Source of the DNA: Poriferisodalis sp963663635
GTDB lineage: Bacteria; Actinomycetota; Acidimicrobiia; Acidimicrobiales; Poriferisodalaceae
DNA length: 64,000 nt
Direction: 5' to 3'
Assembly: GCA_963663635.2 (NCBI GenBank)
Contig: CAXXMY010000020.1
Coordinates: forward strand, 62,001 to 126,000
In this document: positions 43,257 to 52,730 of the stretch, piece by piece
Numbering within the stretch: position 1 is the first letter of the stretch
Layout: every line of letters begins with the position of its first letter
Position numbers and translations under genes: made by a program
Notes under the pieces: generated by a model
What the model was told of the DNA's origin: nothing
The model's input: the letters and a program-made list of their open reading frames with translations, nothing else
Databases searched by the model: none

Positions 43257-44729
43257 ATGGACCCGACAGCGCCAGACCAGCCGGCAGATCTGACTTCGCC
43301 GCCCCTGCACATGACGCCCGACGAGTTCCGCCAGCACGGCCGAGCGGTGATCGACTGGATTGCCGACTACTGGGAGCGCATCGAGTCGCTGCCGGTGGCA
43401 TCGACGGTGGCTCCGGGCGACATCGGGGCGATGCTGCCTGCGCAAGCGCCTGAGGATCCCGAGCCCTTTGAGGACCTGCTGGCCGATCTGGATCGGGTCG
43501 TCATGCCCGGGGTCACGCACTGGCAGCACCCCGGCTGGTTCGCGTATTTCCCGGCGAACAACTCCCCGCCCTCGGTGCTGGCCGACACAGTGTCGGCCGG
43601 TCTGGGCCTCATCGGCCTGCTGTGGTCGGCATCGCCGGCAGTGACCGAGATCGAGAGCCATGTCCTCGACTGGCTGGTCGATCTGCTCGCCTTGCCCCAG
43701 CAGTGGAAGAGCACCGCCGCCGGGGGCGGCGTCCTTCAGGGCAGCGCCTCGGACTCAACGCATCTGGCACTGGTCGCTGCCCGCCACCGTGCGAGCGCTC
43801 GCAGCGGTCAGCCCGCAGAGCAGATGGTGGCCTACACCTCAGCCCAGGCGCACAGTTCCGTGGAGAAGGGCGCGAACATTGCCGGCTTCGGCCAGGTGCG
43901 CCTCATCGAGACCGACGAGCGTCGTGCCATGCGGGTTGACGCGTTGGCCGCGGCGGTCGAAGCCGATGCGGCTGCCGGGCTGATGCCGGCCTTTGTCGGC
44001 TCGACCGTCGGCACCACCGGCACCACCGCGGTCGACCCGGTGCGAGCCATTTCCGCCGTTGCCCAAGAGCACGAGATGTGGCACCACGTCGACGCTGCGT
44101 ACGCGGGCACGGCGATGATCTGCGGGGAGTTTCGCCACCACCAGGACGGTATCGAGCTGGTCGACAGCTACGTGTTCAATCCCCACAAGTGGATGATGGT
44201 CAACTTCGACTGCTCGGCCTTCTACGTGGCTCGGCGGACCGCCCTCACCGACGCCCTCTCGATCGACCCGCCCTACCTGCGCAACACCCAGAGCGACGCC
44301 GGCAACGTGATCGACTACCGGAACTGGCAGGTGCCGCTGGGCCGCCGCTTCCGCGCGCTCAAGCTGTGGTGGGTGCTGCGAAGCTACGGGGCCGCCGCAT
44401 TGCGGCAGATGGTGCGCCACCACGTCGCCATGGCCCAGGAATTGGCGCAGCGTCTCGACGAAGACCCGCGTTTTGAGATCGTCGCCCCGCACCCGTTCTC
44501 GCTGGTGTGCTTCCGTTGCCGGCCCGCTGATGAGTCGGACGGGGCGCTGGAGGCCGCAGACCGCGCCACCGATGCGGTTGCCGCGGCAGTGAACGGCAGC
44601 GGCGTCGCCTACCTGACCCCGTCGAAGCTCGACGGCCACAGCATGATCCGTGTCGCGATCGGCCAGTCCCGCACCGATCGCGAGCACGTCGACCTGCTCT
44701 GGAAGACAATCAGCGAGGCCGCCTCCTAG
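43257..44729 (+). CDS. Pyridoxal-phosphate-dependent decarboxylase (aromatic amino acid decarboxylase family)
   Basis: 490 residues from ATG 43257 (MDPTAPDQ). Group II decarboxylase features: MTPDEFRQHGRAVIDWIADY, VTHWQHPGWFAYFPANNSPPS, GGGVLQGSASDS (PLP phosphate loop), VGTTGTTAVDPV, HVDAAYAGTA (Asp to pyridine N) and NPHKWMMVNFDC with the Schiff-base Lys. The best match by eye is to DOPA/tryptophan/phenylalanine decarboxylases. It would make an arylalkylamine and CO2. The stop codon overlaps the stop of the convergent aminotransferase gene. Confidence 0.92.
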   Translation: MDPTAPDQPADLTSPPLHMTPDEFRQHGRAVIDWIADYWERIESLPVASTVAPGDIGAMLPAQAPEDPEPFEDLLADLDRVVMPGVTHWQHPGWFAYFPANNSPPSVLADTVSAGLGLIGLLWSASPAVTEIESHVLDWLVDLLALPQQWKSTAAGGGVLQGSASDSTHLALVAARHRASARSGQPAEQMVAYTSAQAHSSVEKGANIAGFGQVRLIETDERRAMRVDALAAAVEADAAAGLMPAFVGSTVGTTGTTAVDPVRAISAVAQEHEMWHHVDAAYAGTAMICGEFRHHQDGIELVDSYVFNPHKWMMVNFDCSAFYVARRTALTDALSIDPPYLRNTQSDAGNVIDYRNWQVPLGRRFRALKLWWVLRSYGAAALRQMVRHHVAMAQELAQRLDEDPRFEIVAPHPFSLVCFRCRPADESDGALEAADRATDAVAAAVNGSGVAYLTPSKLDGHSMIRVAIGQSRTDREHVDLLWKTISEAAS

Positions 44730-45817
44730 CCAGCCGGTTCGACGGCGCCCAAAGCGGCCAGCAGCCGATCGTTCTGCGACGGTGTGCCCAGGCTGATACG
44801 CACGCCTTCGCCTTCGAAAGGACGAGTCACCAGGCCCTGCTTCTCGAGACAGACGAACAGGTCCATCGCCCCAGCGCCGACCGGCAAGTAAACGAAGTTG
44901 GCCTGGCTCGGCACCACCGGCCAGCCCAGTTCGCTGATCGCGGCACTGATGCGGTCGCGCTCAGACAGGATGCCCGTCACTCGTTCGGCCAATTCGGTGG
45001 CAGCCTGCGGTTCGAGCGATGCCAGCGCCGCTTCCTGGGCGATCCCGCTGACGATGAACGGCAGCGCCACCTTGTCGAGCGCTCCGATGAGGCCCGGGTG
45101 GCCGACGCCGTAGCCGACCCGCAGGTTGGCAAGGCCGTATGCCTTGGAGAAGGTGCGCAGCACCAACGCATTCGGATGCTCGGGCACGATGACCTCAATG
45201 GGATCGGACACGGCAGGGTCGGTGACGAATTCCCGGTAGGCCTCGTCGATCACCACGATGACGTCGTCGGGCACGGCGGCCAGCAGGTGCTGCAGCTCTG
45301 CGGTCGTGCAGACCGTGCCGGTCGGGTTGTTGGGGGTGGACAGGATCACGATCTTTGTGCGGTCGGTCACCGCCGCGGCTACAGCGTCAAGGTCGAACGC
45401 GTGGTCGACCAGCGGCACCGTGACAGCGCTGGCCGCCGACACTGCGCAGAACACCGGGTGGACCTCGAACGAGCGCCACGGATACACCACCTCGTCGCCC
45501 GGATCGATATAGGCGGCGAACAGCTGCTGGAGCACGCCCACCGAACCCGAGCCGACGGTGACCCCGTCGAGCCCGACGTTGTGCCGGGCGGCCAGCGCTT
45601 CCCGTACTTCCATGCTGCGATGGTCGGGGTAACGGTTCATGCCGAAGGCCGCTTCGGCGACCGCTTTGGCTACCGAAGGCAGCGGGTCGTTGGCGTTCTC
45701 GTTGGAGGCCAGCTTGACCGCCTCGGCCAGGTCGTGTTCGGCGGCGGCTTGGGCTGCCGAGCGGCCCGGCTTGTACTCGGGCAGGCTCGCCACCGCCGCT
45801 CTCGGTCGTCCGATCAT
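44726..45817 (-). CDS. Histidinol-phosphate/aromatic aminotransferase-like (class I/II PLP aminotransferase)
   Basis: 363 residues from ATG 45817 (AGGAGA upstream). VKLASNENANDPLPSV (the HisC N-terminal motif), MNRYPDHRSMEVREALAA, GSGSVGVLQQLFAAY, STPNNPTGTV, VIDEAYREFV, LRTFSKAYGLANLRVGYGVG with the PLP Lys, and ANFVYLPVG. It could be HisC or an aromatic-amino-acid aminotransferase; no other his gene is nearby, which slightly favours an aromatic role beside the decarboxylase. It converges on the decarboxylase gene, with a 4-bp overlap of the ends. Confidence 0.88.
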   Translation of the reverse strand: MIGRPRAAVASLPEYKPGRSAAQAAAEHDLAEAVKLASNENANDPLPSVAKAVAEAAFGMNRYPDHRSMEVREALAARHNVGLDGVTVGSGSVGVLQQLFAAYIDPGDEVVYPWRSFEVHPVFCAVSAASAVTVPLVDHAFDLDAVAAAVTDRTKIVILSTPNNPTGTVCTTAELQHLLAAVPDDVIVVIDEAYREFVTDPAVSDPIEVIVPEHPNALVLRTFSKAYGLANLRVGYGVGHPGLIGALDKVALPFIVSGIAQEAALASLEPQAATELAERVTGILSERDRISAAISELGWPVVPSQANFVYLPVGAGAMDLFVCLEKQGLVTRPFEGEGVRISLGTPSQNDRLLAALGAVEPAG

Positions 45818-45917
45818 GCGCTGGCTCTCCTGGATCTCGGGACAGCCACCGGGTCGTCGCACTGCCCGGCGGCAAGTTACCGGATGCACACAGCGCGGAA
45901 TGGCTTCGGTGTGTGCG

Positions 45918-45975
45918 GTGATGCCATTTGCCTTCCGCTCTTGTTCGCTCCGCTCACGGGCCGCTCGGGCCCGGG
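45918..45975 (-). repeat. Dispersed repeat, copy 1
   Basis: The plus strand reads GATGCCATTTGCCTTCCGCT, then CTTGTTCGCTCCGCTCACGG and GCCGCTCGGGC. Related sequences lie at 48514-48631 and 57237-57352, all in the same orientation. This copy is intergenic, between the aminotransferase and the deacetylase genes, and is the shortest. Confidence 0.7.
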
Positions 45976-45979
45976 CTGT

Positions 45980-46852
45980 CTACAAGCGGCGGTTCGCCTG
46001 ATCTCCCGGCGTGGCGGCCGCCCGGAAATCGTCGGCCACCTGCGCCATGGTGGTGAAGGTGACACCGGGCCGGGAGGCCATGTGATCGATGAGCCGTTCG
46101 AGCATCAGCATGCGGCTGCCCCGCCCGATGCACTGCGGATGCATTGTCAGCACGAACACCCCATCGCCGACCCGCTCGCAGAGGTAGTCGAACTCAGCGG
46201 ACCACACGTCATAGACGTGATCGGGGGTGCGCAGCCCTTGCACCGTGGGCCCGTCGTAGCTGAAGTAGGGCCAGTCGTCGAGGATCCAGTCGAACGGCAG
46301 CTGCACCAGATCCATCTCGTCGCCGAATTGGTGCGGGCCGTCGGTAGTGGGCACGTCGCCCAGTCGGCACCACGTGGGCGCGTAATCGTTGCGCGCCATC
46401 GAGGAGTCATAGGAAAAGCCGTGCTCGATGAGCAGGCTGATCCAGCGGTCCCCGCAGTTGCCGCCCGGCACCCGGTGCCCGACTGGCGCACTGCCCGAGA
46501 GCCGCTCCAGGCAGTCCATGGAGCGCGTCAGGATGGCCCGCTCATCGGCCTCGTCCCGTTTGGACGAGGGAGCCTCGTGGCAGTAACCGTGGTAGCCCAC
46601 CTCATGGCCGTCGGAGACCACCCGGGCGCACACGTCGCCGAAGGTGTCGATGGTGTGACCGGGGATGAACCACGTCGTCGGGATACCCCGCTCCCCCATC
46701 AGGTCAAGCAGCCGGTGCGCACCAATGGTGGAGAATTCCCCGCGGGCGGTCAGGTTCGGCGATCTCGAGCCGCGTGGCCCCGTCCAAATTGAGATCGCAT
46801 CGAAGTCGAAGCTCAGGCAGACCGTCACGCCGCGGTTCGGTTTGTCGCTCAT
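45980..46852 (-). CDS. NodB-type polysaccharide deacetylase
   Basis: 290 residues. The NodB catalytic region shows LSFDFDAISIWTG (catalytic and metal Asp), GHEVGYHGYCHE (HxxxH metal site), GHRVPGGNCGDRW and VLTMHPQCIGRGSRML near the end. Family members remove acetyl groups from chitooligosaccharides, peptidoglycan or, in a cytoplasmic branch, act on amides like allantoin. There is no signal peptide, so the cytoplasmic amidase branch is possible. The substrate is unknown. Confidence 0.87.
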   Translation of the reverse strand: MSDKPNRGVTVCLSFDFDAISIWTGPRGSRSPNLTARGEFSTIGAHRLLDLMGERGIPTTWFIPGHTIDTFGDVCARVVSDGHEVGYHGYCHEAPSSKRDEADERAILTRSMDCLERLSGSAPVGHRVPGGNCGDRWISLLIEHGFSYDSSMARNDYAPTWCRLGDVPTTDGPHQFGDEMDLVQLPFDWILDDWPYFSYDGPTVQGLRTPDHVYDVWSAEFDYLCERVGDGVFVLTMHPQCIGRGSRMLMLERLIDHMASRPGVTFTTMAQVADDFRAAATPGDQANRRL

Positions 46853-46934
46853 TGCAGGACACTATCGAAGCCGTCGGACGCGACCGGTGCCGGTTCAGCA
46901 CCCTGAGCTGCCGACCGCTCCTGGGCACAGCCGG

Positions 46935-47186
46935 CTACTGCGCAGGTGCGGATTCGGTTCGGGTTGCGCCTGCGGCGACGGCAGCTGCTTCGGGCGCTAT
47001 GCCGATGCCGAGATAGCCCTCGATGCGCGCGAGACGCTGCCCGTTGCCAACGACCTCAGCCCGCAACCGACTGAACTCCTCGCGCATCTCCGCACGCAGC
47101 TTGTCGATGCTGCGCTGCTGGTGCCAGACGATCGCGACTGCCGCAAGCACCATCGTGAGCACTTGGGCGATGACTGTCACATCCAC
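46935..47186 (-). CDS. Small membrane-anchored coiled-coil protein
   Basis: 83 residues: an N-terminal hydrophobic helix (VIAQVLTMVLAAVAIVW), then a charged coiled coil (RSIDKLRAEMREEFSRLRAEV), ending in an Ala-rich tail. I do not recognise the family; such short TM-plus-coil proteins are common and uncharacterised. The protein at 48070-48360 has a coiled coil and a C-terminal membrane helix, so the two could be related in role. Confidence 0.6.
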   Translation of the reverse strand: MDVTVIAQVLTMVLAAVAIVWHQQRSIDKLRAEMREEFSRLRAEVVGNGQRLARIEGYLGIGIAPEAAAVAAGATRTESAPAQ

Positions 47187-47349
47187 ATTCTAAACGTAAC
47201 GATTTGGCCGACTTCCCGACAAACGAATTATTACGAAATACGTTGAAAGCCGCATCCAACTCCCAGCATCCGTCTGGTGACTGAAGATGCGCCACAGCAT
47301 CTTCGGTGCCGTCACCACGCCGGCTGGCCCATGTTGGGGCCAGTACCGG

Positions 47350-47733
47350 CTAGATCGTCATCACCAAGACGTCACGTGCGTGCGCTGCGAGCGCGCTCAG
47401 GTCGACAGCGTCGCCAGTCAGCACCGAGCCGCCGGGCTCGGCCGCAGCCACGACCAAGGCGTCGACAGCCGACCCGCGCTGTGCACGCGACCGCAGCCAC
47501 GCAGCTCTGGTGGCCAAGTGCTCGTCGATCTCGGTAACCACATCGCACGACTTCAATAAGCGATTTGCCACGGCATCGCGCGCCCCATCGCCCTGCAGGC
47601 ACTCGACGAGCACCGGCGACGGCACGACCAGCGGCCAAAGCCCTTCCCGCTGCAGTGCGCCCAGCAAGGCAGCAGCCCGTTGGTTTCGACCTGCAAGGAA
47701 CGACACCGCCCCCGAGTCCAGCACCAGCGCCAT
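47350..47733 (-). CDS. PIN-domain ribonuclease toxin (VapC-type)
   Basis: 127 residues from ATG 47733. The four acidic residues of the PIN active site are visible: LVLDSGAVS, LVECLQG, SAVDALVVAAA and LTGDAVDLSAL. VapC toxins cleave RNA, often tRNA or rRNA, when freed from their antitoxin. The gene starts 8 bp after the stop of the ribbon-helix-helix-type antitoxin gene, the usual antitoxin-first order. Confidence 0.88.
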   Translation of the reverse strand: MALVLDSGAVSFLAGRNQRAAALLGALQREGLWPLVVPSPVLVECLQGDGARDAVANRLLKSCDVVTEIDEHLATRAAWLRSRAQRGSAVDALVVAAAEPGGSVLTGDAVDLSALAAHARDVLVMTI

Positions 47734-47741
47734 CGTGCAAC

Positions 47742-47990
47742 TCAGCCGGCAACCCGCTCGGCGCGGCGCGCCAGCTGCCTCGCCAGTTCTTGTGCCCACG
47801 CAGTCTGCGACGGATCGGGCTCGCCCACCTCGGCGAGAAGTTCAGCCAGGTATTCCTCACCCGTCTCTGCCAAACGACGGCGCTGGACCTCGATCCGTAT
47901 CGCCGCCTGCAACAGCTCCGACACCGGGAGTTCTCGCGACTTGGCCTCCGCGTACAGCGCCTCTGAGAGGTACACCTGCATCCTCGGCAT
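47742..47990 (-). CDS. Antitoxin of the VapBC-type pair (ribbon-helix-helix type)
   Basis: 82 residues: MPRMQVYLSEALYAEAKSRELPVSELLQAAI fits a ribbon-helix-helix DNA-binding start (beta strand, then two helices). An acidic C-terminal helix (ETGEEYLAELLAEVGEPDP) would wrap the toxin. It would repress its own promoter and neutralise the PIN toxin. Directly upstream of the toxin gene. Confidence 0.82.
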   Translation of the reverse strand: MPRMQVYLSEALYAEAKSRELPVSELLQAAIRIEVQRRRLAETGEEYLAELLAEVGEPDPSQTAWAQELARQLARRAERVAG

Positions 47991-48069
47991 ACGCCTAACT
48001 ATACACCCTCACGAACGCCAGCTCGGCCCGATGACACAGTCGCCAGGCGCAACGGCCGCAGCCGGCGCG

Positions 48070-48360
48070 TCAGGCGAAGGCACCTACGGCGAGCGGCACC
48101 CAGATCGTCAGCATGAAGCCCGCCATGGTCAGCATGAGTGTGCGCGTCTGCTTCCCCAACGCTCCCGCAATCGAGGTCGCCAACGCGGCGTCGACGTAGT
48201 CGCGTAAGCGCTGTTCCAGTGCTCGCAGGTCGTCCTTGGTGGCCACTTGGTTGGCACCGTCGGTCAGGACGCACTTCATGAGCGTGCTGGCCGGCTGCTC
48301 GCCAAGCGTGTCGATGAGCTTCTGAACCATCTCGGTACGTTCGATCTCGTCAATGGCCAT
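48070..48360 (-). CDS. Small coiled-coil protein with C-terminal membrane helix
   Basis: 96 residues from ATG 48360. An N-terminal helical part (IERTEMVQKLIDTLGEQPASTLMKCVL), a coiled-coil segment (TKDDLRALEQRLRDYVDAAL) and a single hydrophobic C-terminal helix (LMLTMAGFMLTIWVPLAVGAF). I do not recognise a function. Longer frames upstream to 49119 run through non-coding DNA and are not credible. Confidence 0.6.
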   Translation of the reverse strand: MAIDEIERTEMVQKLIDTLGEQPASTLMKCVLTDGANQVATKDDLRALEQRLRDYVDAALATSIAGALGKQTRTLMLTMAGFMLTIWVPLAVGAFA

Positions 48361-48513
48361 GTGAACGTGCCCCCATCGTAGACCCAGCGTCGGCCCATGG
48401 CCGATTCGCCGCGTGACCGTACGCCGCCGTCCAAACCGCCTTCCACCCGTTTTACGGCGCCTTCGGCCGTGCATTTCTCCTTTCAGCCCGCGCAAATAGG
48501 TGGCGGCCTGTGG

Positions 48514-48631
48514 TGAAGCCATTTGCCTCCCGCTCGTGTTCACTGCGCTCACGGACCGCTCGAGCCACGGCCTCTCGGTCGACGTCGCGCTCGTGCGGTC
48601 GATTCGCTGCCTATCCGCTCGGGCTCTTTGC
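48514..48631 (-). repeat. Dispersed repeat, copy 2
   Basis: The plus strand has GCCATTTGCCTCCCGCTCGT, GCGCTCACGGACCGCTCGAG, CCACGGCCTCTCGGTCG and GCTGCCTATCCGCTCGG, in the same order as copy 3 at 57237-57352. It lies in the 534-bp gap 48361-48894, in which I see no gene. Confidence 0.7.
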
Positions 48632-48894
48632 GAATCTGTTTGGACGACTGCCCGCTCGCGCACTATCCTCGCGATCCAAGAACACCCGTCGGGTTCTGGC
48701 ATCGCTCTGTCAATAGAGCGAGCGACGTACCCGACATATTGTGACCCCAGGGACGTTTTATGCGTCCCTGTAATTTTTGGAGCCAACGATGTCCGACGGT
48801 GCCACGATCGTCGACCATCGCCTGCGAGTGTGGGTGTTTTCAACCTCGGTGCCATGCGAAACCGATTCCAGCAGCCGTGACTGAAAGAGCAACG

Positions 48895-51336
48895 ATGCCG
48901 GAACGGACCGACGCTGGTCCCGCTGAGGAGCCACCACTCGCCGGGATGCGGGTGCTGGAGGTGGCCACTGGCATCGCCGGGCCGTTCGCTGGACGGTTGC
49001 TGGCGGGCGCCGGCGCGACGGTCGTCAAGGTTGAGCCGCCCGACGGCGATCCTGCCCGGCGCCAGCCGGTCGACGACGTCCCGCTGGAGCCCGGTGAGCT
49101 GAGTCCGCTGTTCGTGCATCTCAACGCGGGGAAGCTGAACTGCTCGGCGGACGACGTCGACGCGTCGTGGCCGGAAGTGGTGATCGCCAGCGACACGGTG
49201 TCAGGGCTCGCGGGCGGGCCGTGGGACCCGCAGCGACTGGCGGCACGGGCGGCGGCTGGCGAGCCGGCACCGAAGCTGGTGACGGTCACGGCCTGGGGCG
49301 CCGACGCAGCCGAGCCGGGCGTCATGGCCGACGAGCTGCTGGTGCAGACCGCTACGGGATTCCTGGGCTTCAACGGCGATGACGGCGCCGAGCCGCTGCG
49401 GCTGCCGGGCTGGCAGGCCCAGTACACCGCAGGCGGATTGGCCACTTGGGCTGCACATCTGATTCTGCGGCGGCCTGAGACCCACATGGACGTGTCGTGG
49501 CTGGGGGCGCTGCTGACAGGGGTCGAGCTTTGCTATTGCGATGCGCTGCACTGCAAGCGGCCTCGGCCGCTGGTGGGTCCGCACCCTCCCACGGCGTACC
49601 CGTCGGGCGCGATCCGCTGCGCAGACGGCTACGTGTGCCCTGGATCGATCCGGCGCGACGACTGGGAGATGCAATGCCTGCACCTCGGCGTGCCCGAGTG
49701 GATCGACGATCCCGAGCTGAGCCACCGGCATCGCCGGGTCCGTCACATTGACAAAATCCGCGAGGTGATCGAGCCGTGGTACGGGGAACGCACCAAGCGG
49801 GAGCTGTTCCAGTTCGCCCTCGAGACGCCATGGGCCATCGGCATGGTGATGACCCCGCTCGATGCGCTGGCTGATGAGCATCTCGCTGCACGCGGCTTCC
49901 TCGGCAACATCGAGACGCCGGCCGGCTCGGCAGTCGGACCGATCCGACCGTTCGCCGCCCCTGGCGTGCCGGTGCCGAATCAGCGGGTCAGCGACCGGGG
50001 TGCCGACGCGTTCCCCACGCAAGCATCCCCCACGTCCACTCCTGCCGACGCCCGAAGCGATCGCGTGCCAAAGGGGGATCACACGACAGCGAGCCGGCCC
50101 ACGAGCACGCTGCGACCCGCCCGGCGGCTGCGGGTCATTGAGATGACCATCGCCTGGGCCGGTCCCTACGTCGGCAACCTGCTGACGCCGCTCGGCATCG
50201 ATGTGATCAAGGTCGAGGCGCAGAACCCCTTCGACGGCTTCCGCACACAACGCCCCTACGACCACGGCATGGCACCGGGCCTCGAACACCTCGTGGCGGA
50301 CAATCGCTTCTACGAGGCCGGCGGCCACTTCAACTCGGTGAACAAGGGCAAGCGCGACTGTGTGGTGACGTTGGCAACTCCCGAGGGCCGTGACGCATTC
50401 CTGGAGCTGGTGCGCAACTGCGACGCTCTGGTTGCCAACTTCTCGGCTCACGTGCTGCCGCAGCTGGGGCTCGATTTCGAGACACTGGCCGCGGTCAACC
50501 CCCGCATCGTGCTGGTGCGCATGCCTGCGTTCGGCGTCGACGGCCCCTACGCGGACGCCGTGGGCTATGGCTCGATCATCGAGGCGATGGGCGGGCTTGG
50601 GCACCGGCAGGGCTACGAGCACGAAGGCGCCCGCATCTCCAACATCTACTTCCCGGACCCCATCGCGGGCATCGCAGCGGGATTCGCCCTGCTGAGCGGC
50701 CTGCACCACGCCCAGCAAACCGGCCACGGCATCGAGATCGATGTCTCCCAGCAGGAAGGCACCTGGCAGCACAGCGGCGAGGCCCTCGTGCTGGCTTCAA
50801 CAGCCGGGCGCGACATCGGCCGAATGGGCAACCGCGAACCCGGAGCAGCATGGAGCGGCTTCATCGAAGCCACCGACGGCTGGATAGCCGCCGTGGCCGA
50901 TGCTCCCGTCACCGGCCCAGCGGCCGACAACGTCGACGTCGGCGTCATCCGCAGCCTGCTCACCGAGATCGAGTCCAACGGCGGCACACCCACCCGAACC
51001 CGAGCAGATCTGCACACAGTGCTACGACGAGCAGGCGCCCGCACCGAGGACTGCTGGGATCCCTGGTCAGCCCCCGATCACCGTCGGGTCGCGGACCACC
51101 TCGACGTCGTTGAGCACCCAGTCACCGGTCACAGGCGCCACGTGGCCTCGCCGTTCACGCTCGACGGCACCCGCCCCACCCCCGCAGGCCCCGCTCCCCT
51201 GTTCGACCAGCACACCGACGAAGTCTTCGCCGAAATAGCTGGGCTCTCTGCCGACACAATCGCAAGCCTCCGAGCCGGCGGTCACATCGGCGGCGAGCTG
51301 CCCCCACCCGCCGAACTCGGCTTCGTCTACGACTGA
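48895..51336 (+). CDS. Two-domain CaiB/BaiF family CoA-transferase
   Basis: 813 residues from ATG 48895. First unit: MRVLEVATGIAGPFAGRLLAGAGATVVKVEPP, catalytic region THMDVSWLGALLTG. A Ser/Thr/Pro/Asp-rich linker of about 40 residues follows. Second unit: LRVIEMTIAWAGPYVGNLLTPLGIDVIKVEA and catalytic region GIEIDVSQQEGTW. Both keep the Asp nucleophile. It is a second tandem CoA-transferase in the window, not closely similar to 38252-40651. It heads a plus-strand run with an epoxide hydrolase and an acyl-CoA ligase, suggesting a degradative pathway. Upstream frame to 48760 lacks a ribosome site. Confidence 0.9.
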   Translation: MPERTDAGPAEEPPLAGMRVLEVATGIAGPFAGRLLAGAGATVVKVEPPDGDPARRQPVDDVPLEPGELSPLFVHLNAGKLNCSADDVDASWPEVVIASDTVSGLAGGPWDPQRLAARAAAGEPAPKLVTVTAWGADAAEPGVMADELLVQTATGFLGFNGDDGAEPLRLPGWQAQYTAGGLATWAAHLILRRPETHMDVSWLGALLTGVELCYCDALHCKRPRPLVGPHPPTAYPSGAIRCADGYVCPGSIRRDDWEMQCLHLGVPEWIDDPELSHRHRRVRHIDKIREVIEPWYGERTKRELFQFALETPWAIGMVMTPLDALADEHLAARGFLGNIETPAGSAVGPIRPFAAPGVPVPNQRVSDRGADAFPTQASPTSTPADARSDRVPKGDHTTASRPTSTLRPARRLRVIEMTIAWAGPYVGNLLTPLGIDVIKVEAQNPFDGFRTQRPYDHGMAPGLEHLVADNRFYEAGGHFNSVNKGKRDCVVTLATPEGRDAFLELVRNCDALVANFSAHVLPQLGLDFETLAAVNPRIVLVRMPAFGVDGPYADAVGYGSIIEAMGGLGHRQGYEHEGARISNIYFPDPIAGIAAGFALLSGLHHAQQTGHGIEIDVSQQEGTWQHSGEALVLASTAGRDIGRMGNREPGAAWSGFIEATDGWIAAVADAPVTGPAADNVDVGVIRSLLTEIESNGGTPTRTRADLHTVLRRAGARTEDCWDPWSAPDHRRVADHLDVVEHPVTGHRRHVASPFTLDGTRPTPAGPAPLFDQHTDEVFAEIAGLSADTIASLRAGGHIGGELPPPAELGFVYD

Positions 51337-51529
51337 CCCCCACAGCGGCGCGCCCTACTCAACAAGGGGCGCGTGGGCGTGGGGGCATCCGCGCGCAGTT
51401 TTGCGGCGCCAAAGCCCATCCCCCTCGCCACCCCTGCGCCGCAACTGTTTGAAGCACGGGTGCCCCCACCCTCATGCACCCCGGGCGACAACCTGAGCGA
51501 TGTCACACCTGCGGGCTACCGTGCGCCGC

Positions 51530-52660
51530 ATGCGTATCGAACCGTTCCAGATCGCCGTCCCAGACGAACAGCTCGGCGACCTTCGCGACCGACTGTCTCG
51601 CACGAGGTGGCCCGAAGCCGAGCCTGTCGACGACTGGTCCCAGGGGATCCCGCTGGCGTACCTCCAGGAGGTCTGCGACTACTGGGCCAACACCTACGAC
51701 TGGCGGGCGCGCGAAGCCGCACTGAACCGTTTTGACCAGTTCATGGCCGACGTCGGCGGCATGGACGTGCACTTCATCCACGTTCGTTCTCCCGAGCCCG
51801 ATGCGATGCCGATCGTGATCACCCACGGCTGGCCCGGGTCGGTGGTCGAGTTCGCGAAGGTCATCGAGCCGCTGGCCGACCCCGTCGCCCACGGCGGGAA
51901 CGCAGCCGACGCATTCCACGTGATCTGCCCGTCGCTGCCCGGCTACGGCTTCAGCGGCAAGCCGTCCGAGCCGGGCTGGGGCGTCGCAAAGATCGCCGAC
52001 TGCTGGGCCGAGCTCATGGCCGGCTTGGGCTACGACCGCTTCGGCGCCCAGGGCGGCGACTGGGGATCTGCCGTGACGAGCGCGCTGGGCAGCCGTCACC
52101 CTGATGCCTGCATCGGCATCCACCTGAACATGGTGATGCGCGGCAGCCGGCCGAAGGATCGTGAGCCCAACGACGAGGAGCTGTTGGCCCTCGCAGCAGC
52201 GAAGCACTACAACGACTGGGACTCGGGCTATTCCAAGCAGCAGTCCACCCGCCCGCAGACGCTCGGCTACGGCCTGACGGACTCCCCTGCGGGACAGGCG
52301 GCGTGGATCCTCGAGAAGTTCTGGGCATGGACGGACTGCGACGGCCACCCGGAGAACGCGCTCGGCCGCGACGAGATGCTCGACAACGTCATGCTGTACT
52401 GGCTGAACGCCAACGCTGCCTCATCGGGCCGGCTCTACTGGGAGAGCTTCCGCCAGATGCCCCGATTCACCGTCAGCGTGCCCACCGGCGTGGCCAAGTT
52501 CCCCAAAGAGATCATCCCGCCGGTTCGCGCCTGGTCAGAGCCGATCTACTCCGACATCCGGCACTGGACCGACATGCCCGCCGGCGGGCACTTCGCGGCA
52601 TTCGAACAGCCCGAGCTGTTCGTTGACGACGTTCGCAAATTCTTCAGCCTGCTGCGATGA
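51530..52660 (+). CDS. Epoxide hydrolase (EHN-type alpha/beta hydrolase)
   Basis: 376 residues from ATG 51530. The N-terminal EHN domain starts IEPFQIAVPDEQLGDLRDRL, with the WSQGIPLAYLQEV motif. The alpha/beta core shows THGWPGSVVEF (oxyanion HGWP), SLPGYGFSGKP and the nucleophile elbow AQGGDWGS with catalytic Asp; MPAGGHFAAFEQPE carries the catalytic His. It opens epoxides to diols, a detoxification or catabolic step. The start could be 30 bp further upstream (51500). It precedes the acyl-CoA ligase by 70 bp. Confidence 0.92.
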   Translation: MRIEPFQIAVPDEQLGDLRDRLSRTRWPEAEPVDDWSQGIPLAYLQEVCDYWANTYDWRAREAALNRFDQFMADVGGMDVHFIHVRSPEPDAMPIVITHGWPGSVVEFAKVIEPLADPVAHGGNAADAFHVICPSLPGYGFSGKPSEPGWGVAKIADCWAELMAGLGYDRFGAQGGDWGSAVTSALGSRHPDACIGIHLNMVMRGSRPKDREPNDEELLALAAAKHYNDWDSGYSKQQSTRPQTLGYGLTDSPAGQAAWILEKFWAWTDCDGHPENALGRDEMLDNVMLYWLNANAASSGRLYWESFRQMPRFTVSVPTGVAKFPKEIIPPVRAWSEPIYSDIRHWTDMPAGGHFAAFEQPELFVDDVRKFFSLLR

Positions 52661-52730
52661 CTGAACTCGCCACCGCGCGAGATCCGCGGCTACCCGTCTG
52701 GAGGCACGGCGCGTGCTGAGGGGGCTGACG

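Noticed and set aside
47350..47990. A new toxin-antitoxin class
   Set aside because: Gene order, sizes and the four acidic PIN residues fit an ordinary VapBC-type pair.
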